From Porphyridium purpureum (taxonomy: Eukaryota; Rhodophyta; Bangiophyceae; Porphyridiales; Porphyridiaceae): a DNA stretch of 64,000 nucleotides. A program made the position numbers and the translations under genes. The notes beneath the pieces are model-generated. The model was given only the letters and a program-made list of their open reading frames with translations, made no database searches and was not told the origin of the DNA. The first letter of the stretch is position 1; the number at the start of each line of letters is the position of its first letter. The stretch lies in NCBI GenBank assembly GCA_008690995.1, contig VRMN01000007.1, positions 372,001-436,000 on the forward strand. The letters run 5' to 3'. Positions 10,738-19,791 of the stretch are shown here, in pieces.

Positions 10738-13686
10738 ATGGCGACGGCCAATCAAACCGAGTGGCCGGATAGCCTCAGACTGGGAGGCGCGTTGGCCAAT
10801 GACGTCGGGGAACTGATTCCGTTTGTTGACACTATTTTCACGGTGACCAGGATCATCGTAGAGTACGTGCAGGCTGCGGAGGCAAACCATGAATCTTGTG
10901 AAAAGCTTGCCGAGCGCGCCACAAGCATCTCGAACACGCTGCGAACTTATTTTCGCACCGAAGATGAAGCATATATTGAAAGTGCATATGATGCGGAGGA
11001 CACTAGCATGGTCGAGTGCATAAGCGAGCTGGAATCTGAACTGCAGTCCGCATGCGCGCTTGTGAAGCGATTTTCCAGCCCAGAGAAGTGGACCGGAAAA
11101 GCGCTTCGCGCCTTGATGGCAAAAAACTTTCAGGGCGAGTTTTTGACGTGCGAAGCACGCCTCGTTGAGCTCGAGACACGATTGGCGCGAATGATCATAC
11201 TCAGAATGTCATACGAGCAAAAGCAAAATCAAAGAGAACAGAAGCAAAGTCATCGAGAACAGATGCAAAATCACCAAGTAGTGATTGGTAAATTGGAAGC
11301 CGTCGTGCACATGTTGGAAGTCGCTCCTCACGAGATGTTTCGCGCCCTTGAAGCGGACAGGCGGCGCGACATGACAGAACTTGAGATCAAGCTTCGATCT
11401 CGTCCGGAAAAAGGCGCTGTGCTGAGTATGCACGGTGTGGAAGTGAAAAGCACCAGTTCGTACCTACAAGTGGCGAATTCTGGACGTGCATCAAATGGGC
11501 CCGAAGGAAGTGAACCTTGGTATGTCGAGGCGGCACTTGCTGAAAAGCACCAAAATGTGGACGGCACGAGGGTAAGATTCATTCCGCTCGGCGATGGTGG
11601 CTCTGGGAGCGTTTTCAAGGGCAAGTTTAACGGACAGGAAGTAGCCATCAAGGAGATCAGGTCGACATGCAACAAGGCGCTGGCTGTGCTACGGAACGAG
11701 GTGGGCATCATGTGGAGGCTTTCACACGAAAACGTTGTACAGACGCGCGGCGGGTTTTACCCACGGACGGGGGTGAAAGCTCATGAACTTGAAAGCCCAT
11801 TTATCGTGCTCGAGTTCGCCCCAAAGGGATCACTTGAAAAGTACATGTTCCATGAAAGTGGGAGCAGCTTGCTACCACGTGATCAATTGCTCAGAATCTT
11901 TCGAAGCATCATAGATGGCTTGAAGTATTTGCACGGAAACAAAATTATCCATCGCGATATGAAACCCCAGAATGTCCTCCTGATGGATGACTGGGCGCCG
12001 AAGATTAGCGATTTCGGGCTGGCTACCGTGAAGAAATCGTGTTCATTTGCAAACACAATGCTCGGTACCAGCGGCTACATGGCACCCGAGGTTATACGTG
12101 GTGACCAATATAACCGCTCCTGCGACGTGTGGTCGTACGGCGTCATGTTGTTCGAAATGATGCTCGGTGAGACGATGTTTAAGAGCCACCACACGGTTGT
12201 CCAGATTCTAAAGATTCTTGAAGATCCGAAGCAAGGTGTGCCGTGGGACAGAGTGAACAAGTCGGAGTATGCGAAGGAATGGCCGGCCTGGGTAGTGAAA
12301 ATTGCTAGGGCGTGTCTGCAGACGATGCCCGAGAAGCGCCCGACTGTATCGGATATCTGGCGGGAGTTTTATGATCGTATGCGTTCGGAGAGGGCCTCTG
12401 TGACTGCAAAGTCACAGAACCCCCAGCTTGCGGCGTCCCCATTTGGCTCCGGCGCAGCAAAAGTTGGCGCGTTGGCAGGAAACATTTCGCAGGTCACGAT
12501 GGTATCTCATGAGTCAGATGCTCCAGCATCAATGACCGGAGGTAGCGCGGCGGGGCCAAGTGGATCCCGGCCTGTGCAAGTGCAAGCGCAAGCGCAAGCA
12601 CCGAGCGCTGATGAGATGCTCCGCTACGCAGAAGAATGGGAGAAAGCCGGGAACATGGCGTACGCGTATGAGTATTTCAAGCTGGCAGCGGAAGCCGGCG
12701 TCGCGGAAGGCCAGTTCCGACTGGGCAAGATTTTGCTTGACGGTTCGCACGGCGCAAGCCTGCACTTGGAGCATGGCGCGGGTTGGGTGCGTGCAGCTGC
12801 TGAGAAAGGACACACGGACGCCATCATCGAGTATGGCCGCTGCCACCACTCTGGGCGGGGAATGCCCCAGAACTGGAGCCTTGCGAAGGAGTGGTATGCA
12901 AAGGCCGCGAAGCTCGGTAGTTCGGTAGGGTCCGAATGGTTACTGGCGTCGGAGGCTGAAGAACAGACGGCGCTGAGCCGGAAGCAGAATGAGGCTGAGA
13001 AGAGGCAGCTTGCGCAGGACAAGAAGAAAGCGGAATGCGATCGTCAGGCTCAGGAGCACGCAGCCGCAGCTCGTCAGGCGCCCGCGGAGGAGCATGATCG
13101 CCTCGAGAAGGACGCGCGAGATCTTGCCGCGCAGCGCGAAGTGGAACTTGCCGTGTCGCAGCGGCTTGAAGAAGACGCCGCCGCCGCCGTTGCCGCCGCC
13201 CAGCAAGCGCGTCGTGACGCCGCGGCCTGGCAGCAACGTGGTCGGATTGCCGAGGACAAGAAGGATTTCGCGGAAGCGCTGATGTGGTACCGCAAGGCGG
13301 CGCAACTGAGAGACGCCTACTCGCAGAGTAGGCTGGGCTACTTTTATCACAAGGGTTGGGGCGGCCTGCGCCAGGACAGTGGTACGGCGGTCGAGTGGTG
13401 GCGCAAGGCCTCTAAGCAGGGAGATGCGGCGGCGCAGTATAATTTGGGCCGTTGTTGCGAGAACGGGTGGGGTGGTCTGCGCAAGAACAAGCGCGCGGCG
13501 GTCGAGTGGTGGCGCAAGGCCGCGGAACAGGGATACGCAGGGGCGCAGTTTAGTTTGGGCACTTGTTACCGCGACGGGCAGGGCGGGCTACCGCAGGACA
13601 CGCGCGCAGCGGTCGAGTGGTACCGCAAAGCCGCGGCTCAGGGACACGCAGGGGCGCAGAATTGGTTGAAATTACTGGGCTATTAG
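10738..13686 (+). CDS. four-helix-bundle / tyrosine-kinase-like / Sel1-repeat protein, copy A
   Basis: A 982-residue protein; the ATG matches the MATA start of copy B. Residues 10-175 are helical, with a SCEKLAERATSISNTLRTY helix and a later ACALVKRFSSPEKW segment, resembling the N-terminal adaptor bundle of MLKL and related proteins. A Gln-rich coiled brace follows (about 160-230). The kinase domain (about 280-540) has a Gly loop GDGGSGSVFKG, the AIK lysine, HRDMKPQNVLL near 404, DFG and GTSGYMAPE, so it should be active. Residues 620-735 hold degenerate Sel1 units, 738-838 a charged coiled coil, and 840-982 four Sel1 repeats (AVEWWRKAAEQGYAGAQF type) that usually scaffold protein contacts. 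There is no signal peptide or membrane span. Kinase and Sel1 calls are strong. The MLKL-like bundle is inferred from helix pattern and order. Copy B is at 31804-35085. Confidence 0.85.
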   Translation: MATANQTEWPDSLRLGGALANDVGELIPFVDTIFTVTRIIVEYVQAAEANHESCEKLAERATSISNTLRTYFRTEDEAYIESAYDAEDTSMVECISELESELQSACALVKRFSSPEKWTGKALRALMAKNFQGEFLTCEARLVELETRLARMIILRMSYEQKQNQREQKQSHREQMQNHQVVIGKLEAVVHMLEVAPHEMFRALEADRRRDMTELEIKLRSRPEKGAVLSMHGVEVKSTSSYLQVANSGRASNGPEGSEPWYVEAALAEKHQNVDGTRVRFIPLGDGGSGSVFKGKFNGQEVAIKEIRSTCNKALAVLRNEVGIMWRLSHENVVQTRGGFYPRTGVKAHELESPFIVLEFAPKGSLEKYMFHESGSSLLPRDQLLRIFRSIIDGLKYLHGNKIIHRDMKPQNVLLMDDWAPKISDFGLATVKKSCSFANTMLGTSGYMAPEVIRGDQYNRSCDVWSYGVMLFEMMLGETMFKSHHTVVQILKILEDPKQGVPWDRVNKSEYAKEWPAWVVKIARACLQTMPEKRPTVSDIWREFYDRMRSERASVTAKSQNPQLAASPFGSGAAKVGALAGNISQVTMVSHESDAPASMTGGSAAGPSGSRPVQVQAQAQAPSADEMLRYAEEWEKAGNMAYAYEYFKLAAEAGVAEGQFRLGKILLDGSHGASLHLEHGAGWVRAAAEKGHTDAIIEYGRCHHSGRGMPQNWSLAKEWYAKAAKLGSSVGSEWLLASEAEEQTALSRKQNEAEKRQLAQDKKKAECDRQAQEHAAAARQAPAEEHDRLEKDARDLAAQREVELAVSQRLEEDAAAAVAAAQQARRDAAAWQQRGRIAEDKKDFAEALMWYRKAAQLRDAYSQSRLGYFYHKGWGGLRQDSGTAVEWWRKASKQGDAAAQYNLGRCCENGWGGLRKNKRAAVEWWRKAAEQGYAGAQFSLGTCYRDGQGGLPQDTRAAVEWYRKAAAQGHAGAQNWLKLLGY

Positions 13687-14346
13687 CGTTTGCTTAATAC
13701 AAAATGAATGTAAAGACGAGACTGCTTTCGAGTGTGAATCCTGAACGTAAAGATTGACGCATTGACCAGACGGAAGTCTCCGGCTTTGCATCGCAACCGA
13801 TGTGCGGATGTGGACTTTCTGCCATCACGCACGAGCGGGTAAGCAGAACAGAGTCTTGCTTGCGCTTCTCATTCACCGATGTCCTTCAATTCCGACGCAC
13901 CTGCACGGAGGCGAGACTTCGGCGAGCCTTGGAGGCCAAGATTAGGGTGGCAGGTTACGCACATTCGCTTCTTCGCACATTTGCCGAGACGAGGCTGTAC
14001 GGCAGAATAGCATCAACGCGCTCGCAGCGAGTGTGTCGACATCGGCTCTTTGCGGTCCGATTGTCGAACGCGTTGACGTTGGCGCGTGAGCATACACGGC
14101 AAGAGGTAAAGTCGTCTCGCATCGCGACAGTGCGCGTCTGCCTGAGCTGAGCGCAAACGATGGACTGGGTCCGATCATGATTCGGGTCGTGTCCGCATGC
14201 ACACGGTGATGCAGAGACTCTGCGACTTGAGACTATGGCAAGCGTGGACAAGGAGCAGGCAGTGCGGTAGGCACGGCAGACTCGCTGGTACATTGAAACC
14301 ATCTGCACGGTTCCCAGGACGAGAGGCGCACCTGGCCCACAGGGCC

Positions 14347-14691
14347 TTACTTACGGGACGCAGGGCGTGAATTGAGCCCGTGCTCGGTTTGTGGCGTGAC
14401 TGTTGTGCCGGCCGCCAGAGCGGATTGCTTGTGTCGGAGGGCACGTTCATCGGCGTGTTTGAATATCGGCAAACACGCTGTTCCGTGCGCAGGGCCGCAA
14501 CGCTCCATTGCGCGCCGTTTCAGACGAGGTGCGGAGGGACGAGCCCAGTTGCGATACCGAGCAAGAGCTTCATGGTAAGAATGCGCGGAGAAGTGGTGCT
14601 TATTCGCGTCTGCAATTCTAACGTGCAGAATGTCGGTTCGTGCACTATCGCGCGTGAACATTGGAAAGCATGGACACTGTGTGAGTGGCAT
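14347..14691 (-). CDS. hypothetical protein in the duplicated tail, opposed to the kinase gene
   Basis: This 114-codon frame begins with ATG and lies tail-to-tail with the copy A kinase. About 107 codons align without a gap to a plus-strand frame in arm B (30848-31168), keeping TRDS, YRNWA, SAPRL.RRAME.CGP and LRH.QS at equal spacing. Composition is unusual (His, Arg, Thr and Pro rich) and no domain is recognised. The gap-free alignment favours coding, but arm B has no ATG at the equivalent point, so this may be conserved untranslated or structural DNA. Confidence 0.3.
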   Translation of the reverse strand: MPLTQCPCFPMFTRDSARTDILHVRIADANKHHFSAHSYHEALARYRNWARPSAPRLKRRAMERCGPAHGTACLPIFKHADERALRHKQSALAAGTTVTPQTEHGLNSRPASRK

Positions 14692-15045
14692 CGCAATGGG
14701 CGCTGGTGTAGGTTCGGGCGATAGCTTGACGGAATGGGCCTGGCCTCACCCGTGCAGGGAATTAACAAATCGACAACATACTGCACGCCATCGCGTGTCA
14801 GTGCCAGCTGCTTGTGTGATCGTGGGGAGAGCCCATCTCTTGACTTGCCGCCGCGTCACCCGAACACAAAGCGCATGCGCCAGGCGCGTCTTCCAGTTTC
14901 CAGTGACAGGTGCTCGTCCGCCCTCATCCTTGCTCTCAGCGCCACAGTCACCATGCCACCGCGCCTGCGCCAGGCCCCCTTACTTCTCCCGCCAGACCAT
15001 ATCATATGCGACGCAGCAGCTGCGCTGTCCAGAATGTCGAGTCGA

Positions 15046-15440
15046 GCTCACACGTCATCTTTCACATTCCCTGATGACATTTTTGATGAAACAATGTCAT
15101 CCATGATATCAAAAAGTCATCTACAATATCAATATGTCATTCACAATATCATTCTGTCATCGTTATAAATCCGAGATGCCGCAATGGCATGCTCAATGTG
15201 TGAAGATGACATTCTGTCATCATGTCATCCTCCCATCGTGTCATCATGTATCACACCCCCATCACACGCTCGCACATCATCTTTAAACAACAGATGATGA
15301 CACAATATGGAAACCCACTGTCATCCCCACACTATCATTCAATCATCCTACTCATTCCGCGATGCCAGGATGTCATGACGATTGTGTGCCGATGACATTC
15401 TCCCATCGTGTCATCGTATATCACATCACCCACACCCACA
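15046..15440. repeat. array of TGTCATC/GATGACA words
   Basis: About sixteen GTCAT or ATGAC words occur within 395 bp in both orientations, in AT-richer DNA between duplication arm A and the MntC-like gene. Two longer related blocks, 15197-15252 and 15388-15425, share GATGACATTCT followed by CCCATCGTGTCATC. A TATAAAT word lies at about 15164. It is followed by a CCCACA-rich run (about 15426-15452). It may be a decayed minisatellite or a cluster of binding sites. Confidence 0.6.
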
Positions 15441-15880
15441 CCCACACCCACTTGCTACATACACGTGTGTGTCGCGAGATCAGCGCGTGTACGCTTCGCT
15501 GCGTCTATGCGTGCGTGTGTGTGTGTGACCGCGGCGACTAAAAGGAGGGAGGGGTGACGATGAAAGTCTATGAGAAACGAGGCGGTTTGATAGGAAGAGT
15601 GGCGTTAGGGTTTGTGAGTACGAGCGGGTGGGGTGTGTGTTCTGTGGAAGAAGGCCGTTGTGTGGGATGGTGGGAGGGTTGGGGAGGAGGGGAAGAGGGA
15701 GAGTGGGGAGGGATGTGATAGCAGGCGAGAGAGAGAGAGGGAGGTGGAGAGGGAGATGCGACGAACGCGGGCGCGCGCAGTGGAGATGCGGGAGAGCAGG
15801 AGGGTGGGGTGGGGTTTGTGGGAAATGCAGGGTGTGGGCTGGCCGGTGTGGGCGCACAGGCGGCGCGCAGGAGATATGGG

Positions 15881-16996
15881 ATGACGGTGGACGCCGCGGC
15901 GGCACCGGCGGCAGTGGTGGCGACGGTGGGTGTGCATAGGGGGGCAGGGAGGTTGTCAAGACGTCGCGTCAGGTTACCGGGAAGGACGGTGGCGCCGGCG
16001 GGGCCGCCAGGGTCGTCGGGTTCGGGGCGTGGGAGTGGGCGTGGCGATGGGGACGGCGGCGGCGGCGACCACAGGGCCGCGTGGATGCTGCTGCCGGCGT
16101 TTGCGGCCGCGGGCGGAGACGAAGTGGCGCAGAAAAAGCTAAGGATTGTCGCGACGACCACGATCATACACGACCTGACGCGGCAGCTCGCGGCGGAGAA
16201 TGTCGAGCTGCATGGCCTGATCAAGCCGGGCGATGACCCGCACGTGTACGAGCCGGTGCCGGCCGACTCGGTGCTCATCGAAAAGGCCGACGTGATTTTG
16301 TTCAACGGGTACGACCTCGAGTCAAACGTGATGCCGCTGATCCGCTCAACGTCCAGCAAGACGCGGCGCTATCCAGTAGGCGAGTGCGTGGTGCCGCTCA
16401 CCGCGGTAGACTCCGGGCCAAACACGCCCGACCCGCACGTATGGAACGACGCGCGCAACGCCGCGTCCATGGTAAACGCCATTGCTGACGCACTCGTCGA
16501 GTGCGACCCCGCGCACACCAAAGAATATCGCGCTCGCGCAAAGAGAATAAGCCGCGAGCTGCACGAGCTGGACGCGTGGATCAAAAAGTCAATCCAGTCC
16601 ATTCCGGCCCCGCAGCGCCTGCTGGTCACGACGCACGACGCATTCCAGTACTACGGCCGCGCGTACGGGCTCCACATTCCGGGCACCTTGCTCGGCATCA
16701 ATACGGAGGAGCAGCCTTCGGCACGCGTGATGCTCGAGCTCATCCAGGAAATCAGGCGCGTCAAGCCGCGCGCCGTGTTCTTCGAACAAACGGTGTCGCC
16801 CATTTTGATCCGCGCGGTCGCAGAGGACGCACAAGTCAAACTCTGCGACGAGAGTCTCTACTCGGACTCGATCGGGCCCAAGGGCAGTGGCGCCGAGACG
16901 TACAGTGAAATGATGGCGTACAACACGCGCGTCATTGTGAACGCGCTGGGCGGGAAAATGGCGCCGGCCCCTTTAGCATTCGCCAATCGTCGCTAG
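15881..16996 (+). CDS. Mn/Zn ABC-transporter-type substrate-binding protein (MntC/ZnuA-like), probably plastid-targeted
   Basis: A 371-residue protein from the only in-frame ATG. Residues about 85-371 are a complete cluster A-I (TroA/MntC/ZnuA) solute-binding protein. It has LRIVATTTIIHDLTRQ, then metal-ligand motifs DPHVYEP (His) and DPHVWND (His), a Glu in NTEEQPSA and an Asp in LYSDSIGPKGSGAETY, the four-residue set used for Mn or Zn. Residues 1-60 are Ala/Arg/Val/Ser-rich with few acids, as in a transit peptide. WMLLPAFAAAGG with an AxA site follows, which could be a short second signal for crossing a plastid membrane. In bacteria the protein hands metal to a membrane permease; no permease or ATPase is in this window. 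This is rare in eukaryotic nuclei. The sequence is like cyanobacterial MntC, so either plastid-derived or laterally acquired. The presequence reading is inference. Confidence 0.88.
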   Translation: MTVDAAAAPAAVVATVGVHRGAGRLSRRRVRLPGRTVAPAGPPGSSGSGRGSGRGDGDGGGGDHRAAWMLLPAFAAAGGDEVAQKKLRIVATTTIIHDLTRQLAAENVELHGLIKPGDDPHVYEPVPADSVLIEKADVILFNGYDLESNVMPLIRSTSSKTRRYPVGECVVPLTAVDSGPNTPDPHVWNDARNAASMVNAIADALVECDPAHTKEYRARAKRISRELHELDAWIKKSIQSIPAPQRLLVTTHDAFQYYGRAYGLHIPGTLLGINTEEQPSARVMLELIQEIRRVKPRAVFFEQTVSPILIRAVAEDAQVKLCDESLYSDSIGPKGSGAETYSEMMAYNTRVIVNALGGKMAPAPLAFANRR

Positions 16997-17448
16997 ATAC
17001 AACACACAAAAAGAGCAGTGGCCCTAAGGACCATGCTGTGCTCGACACGAATCGGGGCTTGGCCGCTCGGCTGCCAGATGCAGCGGAACGAGACATGCAG
17101 ATCACCTCGCCGTTGTGCTCGGCAAGGGCGGCATCCTTCGTGTTGCTGGGCTGCGTGGCGGTCTGGGCCGTGTTGCGGTGACGATTGGCTGCGGAGAAAC
17201 GTTCCTTGAATTATAAAGTGCTTTTGATCCATACACATATCATATGGCGCTCTAGCCAAGAATACGGACTATAGATAGGACGCCGACCAGGACCGATTCT
17301 TCTTGATCGCGCAGTTTCATCAACTTTTTTATTACTGTGTGTAGATGTGAGAGTGTTCAGCTCACGTACACAACATCAACATGTCCCTCATGCCATCCTT
17401 CGCATTCGGCTCTCAATTCTGGACAGATCCTGCGCAAGCGTTTGCCGA
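16997..17448. other. short intergenic region
   Basis: Separates the convergent MntC-like and PI4-kinase genes. An ATG frame at 17381-17572 (63 codons, preceded by ACATCAAC) overlaps the PI4-kinase 3' end and shows no motif, so it is not called. Confidence 0.4.
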
Positions 17449-19791
17449 TTATTCTTCGCGTTCAGGACTTACTGGCGAAGCAACGTCGGCGAAAAACAAC
17501 AAATCACCCAGTGCGCCCTGCATTTTCGGCAAGCCGTCAAACTTGCGGTCTCTGCTATATCCCTGCGCGTGATCTTGCCCCACTCTTTCAGATGTGCTGC
17601 CCTCGGCGCGTGCACGGCCACTCCCACCGTCCGACAAGTTGAGCAGAGGGAGCTTCCACCGTGTCGGGCTCGCACCGACGCTCATATTCCTCGGGTGCGG
17701 CGCGACTGGCGAGCTCGGGCCGTGGCGCTTTGCGCGGCCGTACCAAGTTGTATCCAACGAATTGAGCGAGTCCGGGATGCTGCGAGTCTTGCCTCCAAAA
17801 CCGCCCAGCCCGCCTCGCTTCTTGACGGGAGTGCCGCCCTGCGCCTGCCGTTCATGCTCGGAAGCCAGGATCTGCACACGCTCGTCGATCAACTTGCATG
17901 CGTACTTGACAATAAAGTCCGCACTCGCCTCTGACACAAAGCGTTCCCCGTCTGCGCTCTGCTCACTTTCTGAACCATGATGGTTCAGCGGCGCCAAGGA
18001 CGATGTCACTTCGTAATGAAAGCCGCTCGCGCTTCGACTAAAGGTTGGCAAGTCGGAATGATTATCGCACGTCACCCAAGGACGCCGCCCTGATGACCGA
18101 GCCGCACGAATCACACAAGACGGCGAACTCTGGCTCGACGACGGTGTGCCTCCTGCTCGTGAGCCAGAATGTTCCTCGTCTGCCATGTCCAGCGCAAAGA
18201 ACTCCGCGTTCATATCTCCGTCACTGTCGTCGAGTCCGTGCTGCCAGAGATTGTCACGATCGTGCTCGTCATCTAGCCTGTGCTCGCGGGCGAAACCGGC
18301 CGCAACCGCCTCGGCTGCAATCTTGTGCAGCTCCGAGGGCGCCGTTTCCGGACTGCGCGTGTACACGAGACGCCCAATTTCGTACAGCGAAAGACCTGCC
18401 TCGCAGCCTCGCTGCAAAAGATGTGTGGCAATGCGCAGCGCGACAAGCGCGCCCAGCCCTATGCCACCCTGCAGCTCTTCCTTGAGAATCTTGGCATCCA
18501 TTCCGGCATCCAACGTTCGCACTTCGTCCCGCAGCGCCGCGGACACAGGCTCTCTGGCCTGTGGCCAATCCATCCACACAGGCCACGGACAGTTGAACAT
18601 CCACTCCCCCAACGCATACCCGTGGTCGATCGGCACGAGCTTGTACTTGCCCATCATGTCCGACGGCACGACCAGGAGGTTTCCTGCGTGCCGGTCGCAG
18701 TTTAGCATACGAATATCGAGCGTCGCAATCGCCTGAACGTTCTCTGTCATAAAGACGCCCGGTCCAAAGTCATCAGCGTCGCCCAGGTTGCTCTCAAAGT
18801 GCTGAAACGCGCCCACCTTGGTGCAACTGCCTGTGGTGCTGGACGAGCCGCGCACGGTATACTTGAGTTGCGCCAAACACGTCTGAGGCACCCCACTGAC
18901 GTGATGATGGTCCAGCAGGTACGCGGCAATCTCACGGAACGCCCCCGTCCCCGGCGGAAAGCAGTGCTCGAGGCCAGGTGTGCGTGGTGACACGCCAGAC
19001 TTTCCCGAGTCGGAATGCGATGAGTAGTGGCTCGACGCCGTGGTCCTTGGCTGGCCACCGGCCGGGTTCAAGGCGTCTCTTTCTGCCTGGAGCCCCGTCT
19101 GGAGAATGCCGCTCACGACATCGCAGTCAAACGCTTCCGCCAGCATGTGCACCGCTTCCTCGTCCACCGGTTTGAATACGCCGAGGATGTCGCGCGAATT
19201 CTGGTCGCCGCGAATAAAGTACGAGCCGCACACACCCGTGCGGGACGGCCGTTCGGCACACACCGGCACCGGGAGCGCCGACAGCGACTGCTTGGCGTTG
19301 ATAATCTCGGAAAAATCCCACGGCTCGAACAGATTGGAGCTCTTCCCAAAGCGCCGCGCGCCCCGCGACAAAATCTTAAAATTCTCATTGCGCTCCTGGA
19401 GCGCTGGCTCGGTATAGTGCCACGAGGTCGCAAACGGAACATTTCCTGGGGTCACGGACGACGAGGCGAAAAACGAGTGGTTCGGGCCTGGTGGGTGCGG
19501 AGGTACCGGCACTGGCACTGCGCTCGCGCTCGCGCTACACGCCAGAGATGGAGGCTTCGGGTCGACCGCGCACTCATCGCGCGCGTCGTTTTCCGATGGC
19601 ACAGTCCAATTTGGGTCTGAACGCGGGGCGCGCACAGAGACGCTCTTCTGATTGTGCGGGTCATAGTTGTTCTGCAGAGGCCGCGCATGGCCGCAAACCG
19701 CCGCGCTGGCGTGGTCGGACCTGCTCATGCACGGCTGCCCAATCATCATTGTCGTCATCCCTTCGCGGGCCATTTTGCTGACGGAATACAT
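17449..19791 (-). CDS. type II phosphatidylinositol 4-kinase (plant PI4K-gamma-like)
   Basis: A 780-residue protein from the first in-frame ATG; a little more coding sequence upstream cannot be excluded. It should phosphorylate phosphatidylinositol at the 4-position on membranes. The kinase core spans roughly residues 165-470. GVCGSYFIRGDQNSRDILGV is followed by FKPVDEE with the ATP-binding Lys. Next come TCLAQLKYT, the catalytic LNCDRHAGNLLVV, and KLVPIDHGYALGEW, the metal-binding loop. This motif order matches the PI3/4-kinase fold of plant PI4K-gamma. No ubiquitin-like domain, present in several plant members, is visible. The N-terminal 160 residues and a long Ser/Gly-rich C-terminus are low complexity. 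Convergent with the MntC-like gene. Confidence 0.85.
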   Translation of the reverse strand: MYSVSKMAREGMTTMMIGQPCMSRSDHASAAVCGHARPLQNNYDPHNQKSVSVRAPRSDPNWTVPSENDARDECAVDPKPPSLACSASASAVPVPVPPHPPGPNHSFFASSSVTPGNVPFATSWHYTEPALQERNENFKILSRGARRFGKSSNLFEPWDFSEIINAKQSLSALPVPVCAERPSRTGVCGSYFIRGDQNSRDILGVFKPVDEEAVHMLAEAFDCDVVSGILQTGLQAERDALNPAGGQPRTTASSHYSSHSDSGKSGVSPRTPGLEHCFPPGTGAFREIAAYLLDHHHVSGVPQTCLAQLKYTVRGSSSTTGSCTKVGAFQHFESNLGDADDFGPGVFMTENVQAIATLDIRMLNCDRHAGNLLVVPSDMMGKYKLVPIDHGYALGEWMFNCPWPVWMDWPQAREPVSAALRDEVRTLDAGMDAKILKEELQGGIGLGALVALRIATHLLQRGCEAGLSLYEIGRLVYTRSPETAPSELHKIAAEAVAAGFAREHRLDDEHDRDNLWQHGLDDSDGDMNAEFFALDMADEEHSGSRAGGTPSSSQSSPSCVIRAARSSGRRPWVTCDNHSDLPTFSRSASGFHYEVTSSLAPLNHHGSESEQSADGERFVSEASADFIVKYACKLIDERVQILASEHERQAQGGTPVKKRGGLGGFGGKTRSIPDSLNSLDTTWYGRAKRHGPSSPVAPHPRNMSVGASPTRWKLPLLNLSDGGSGRARAEGSTSERVGQDHAQGYSRDRKFDGLPKMQGALGDLLFFADVASPVSPEREE

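Larger units (their letters stand above)
9640..15045 (+). repeat. arm A of a 5.4-kb inverted segmental duplication
   Basis: This block matches the reverse complement of 30490-35900 along its length. Matching landmarks are 9695-9735 with about 35840, 10080-10250 with 35600-35790, the leader 10330-10700 with 35120-35480, the whole kinase/Sel1 gene, and the tail 13700-15045 with 30490-31770. Both coding and non-coding parts are alike, at roughly 65-80% by eye, so the block was copied as DNA. Arm A carries about 330 bp (near 9745-10075) absent from arm B. Exact ends are uncertain by about 50 bp. Confidence 0.8.

Noticed and set aside
15480-16359. Long minus-strand Pro/Ser/Ala frames
   Set aside because: They are shadows of a G-rich leader and of the MntC-like gene on the other strand.
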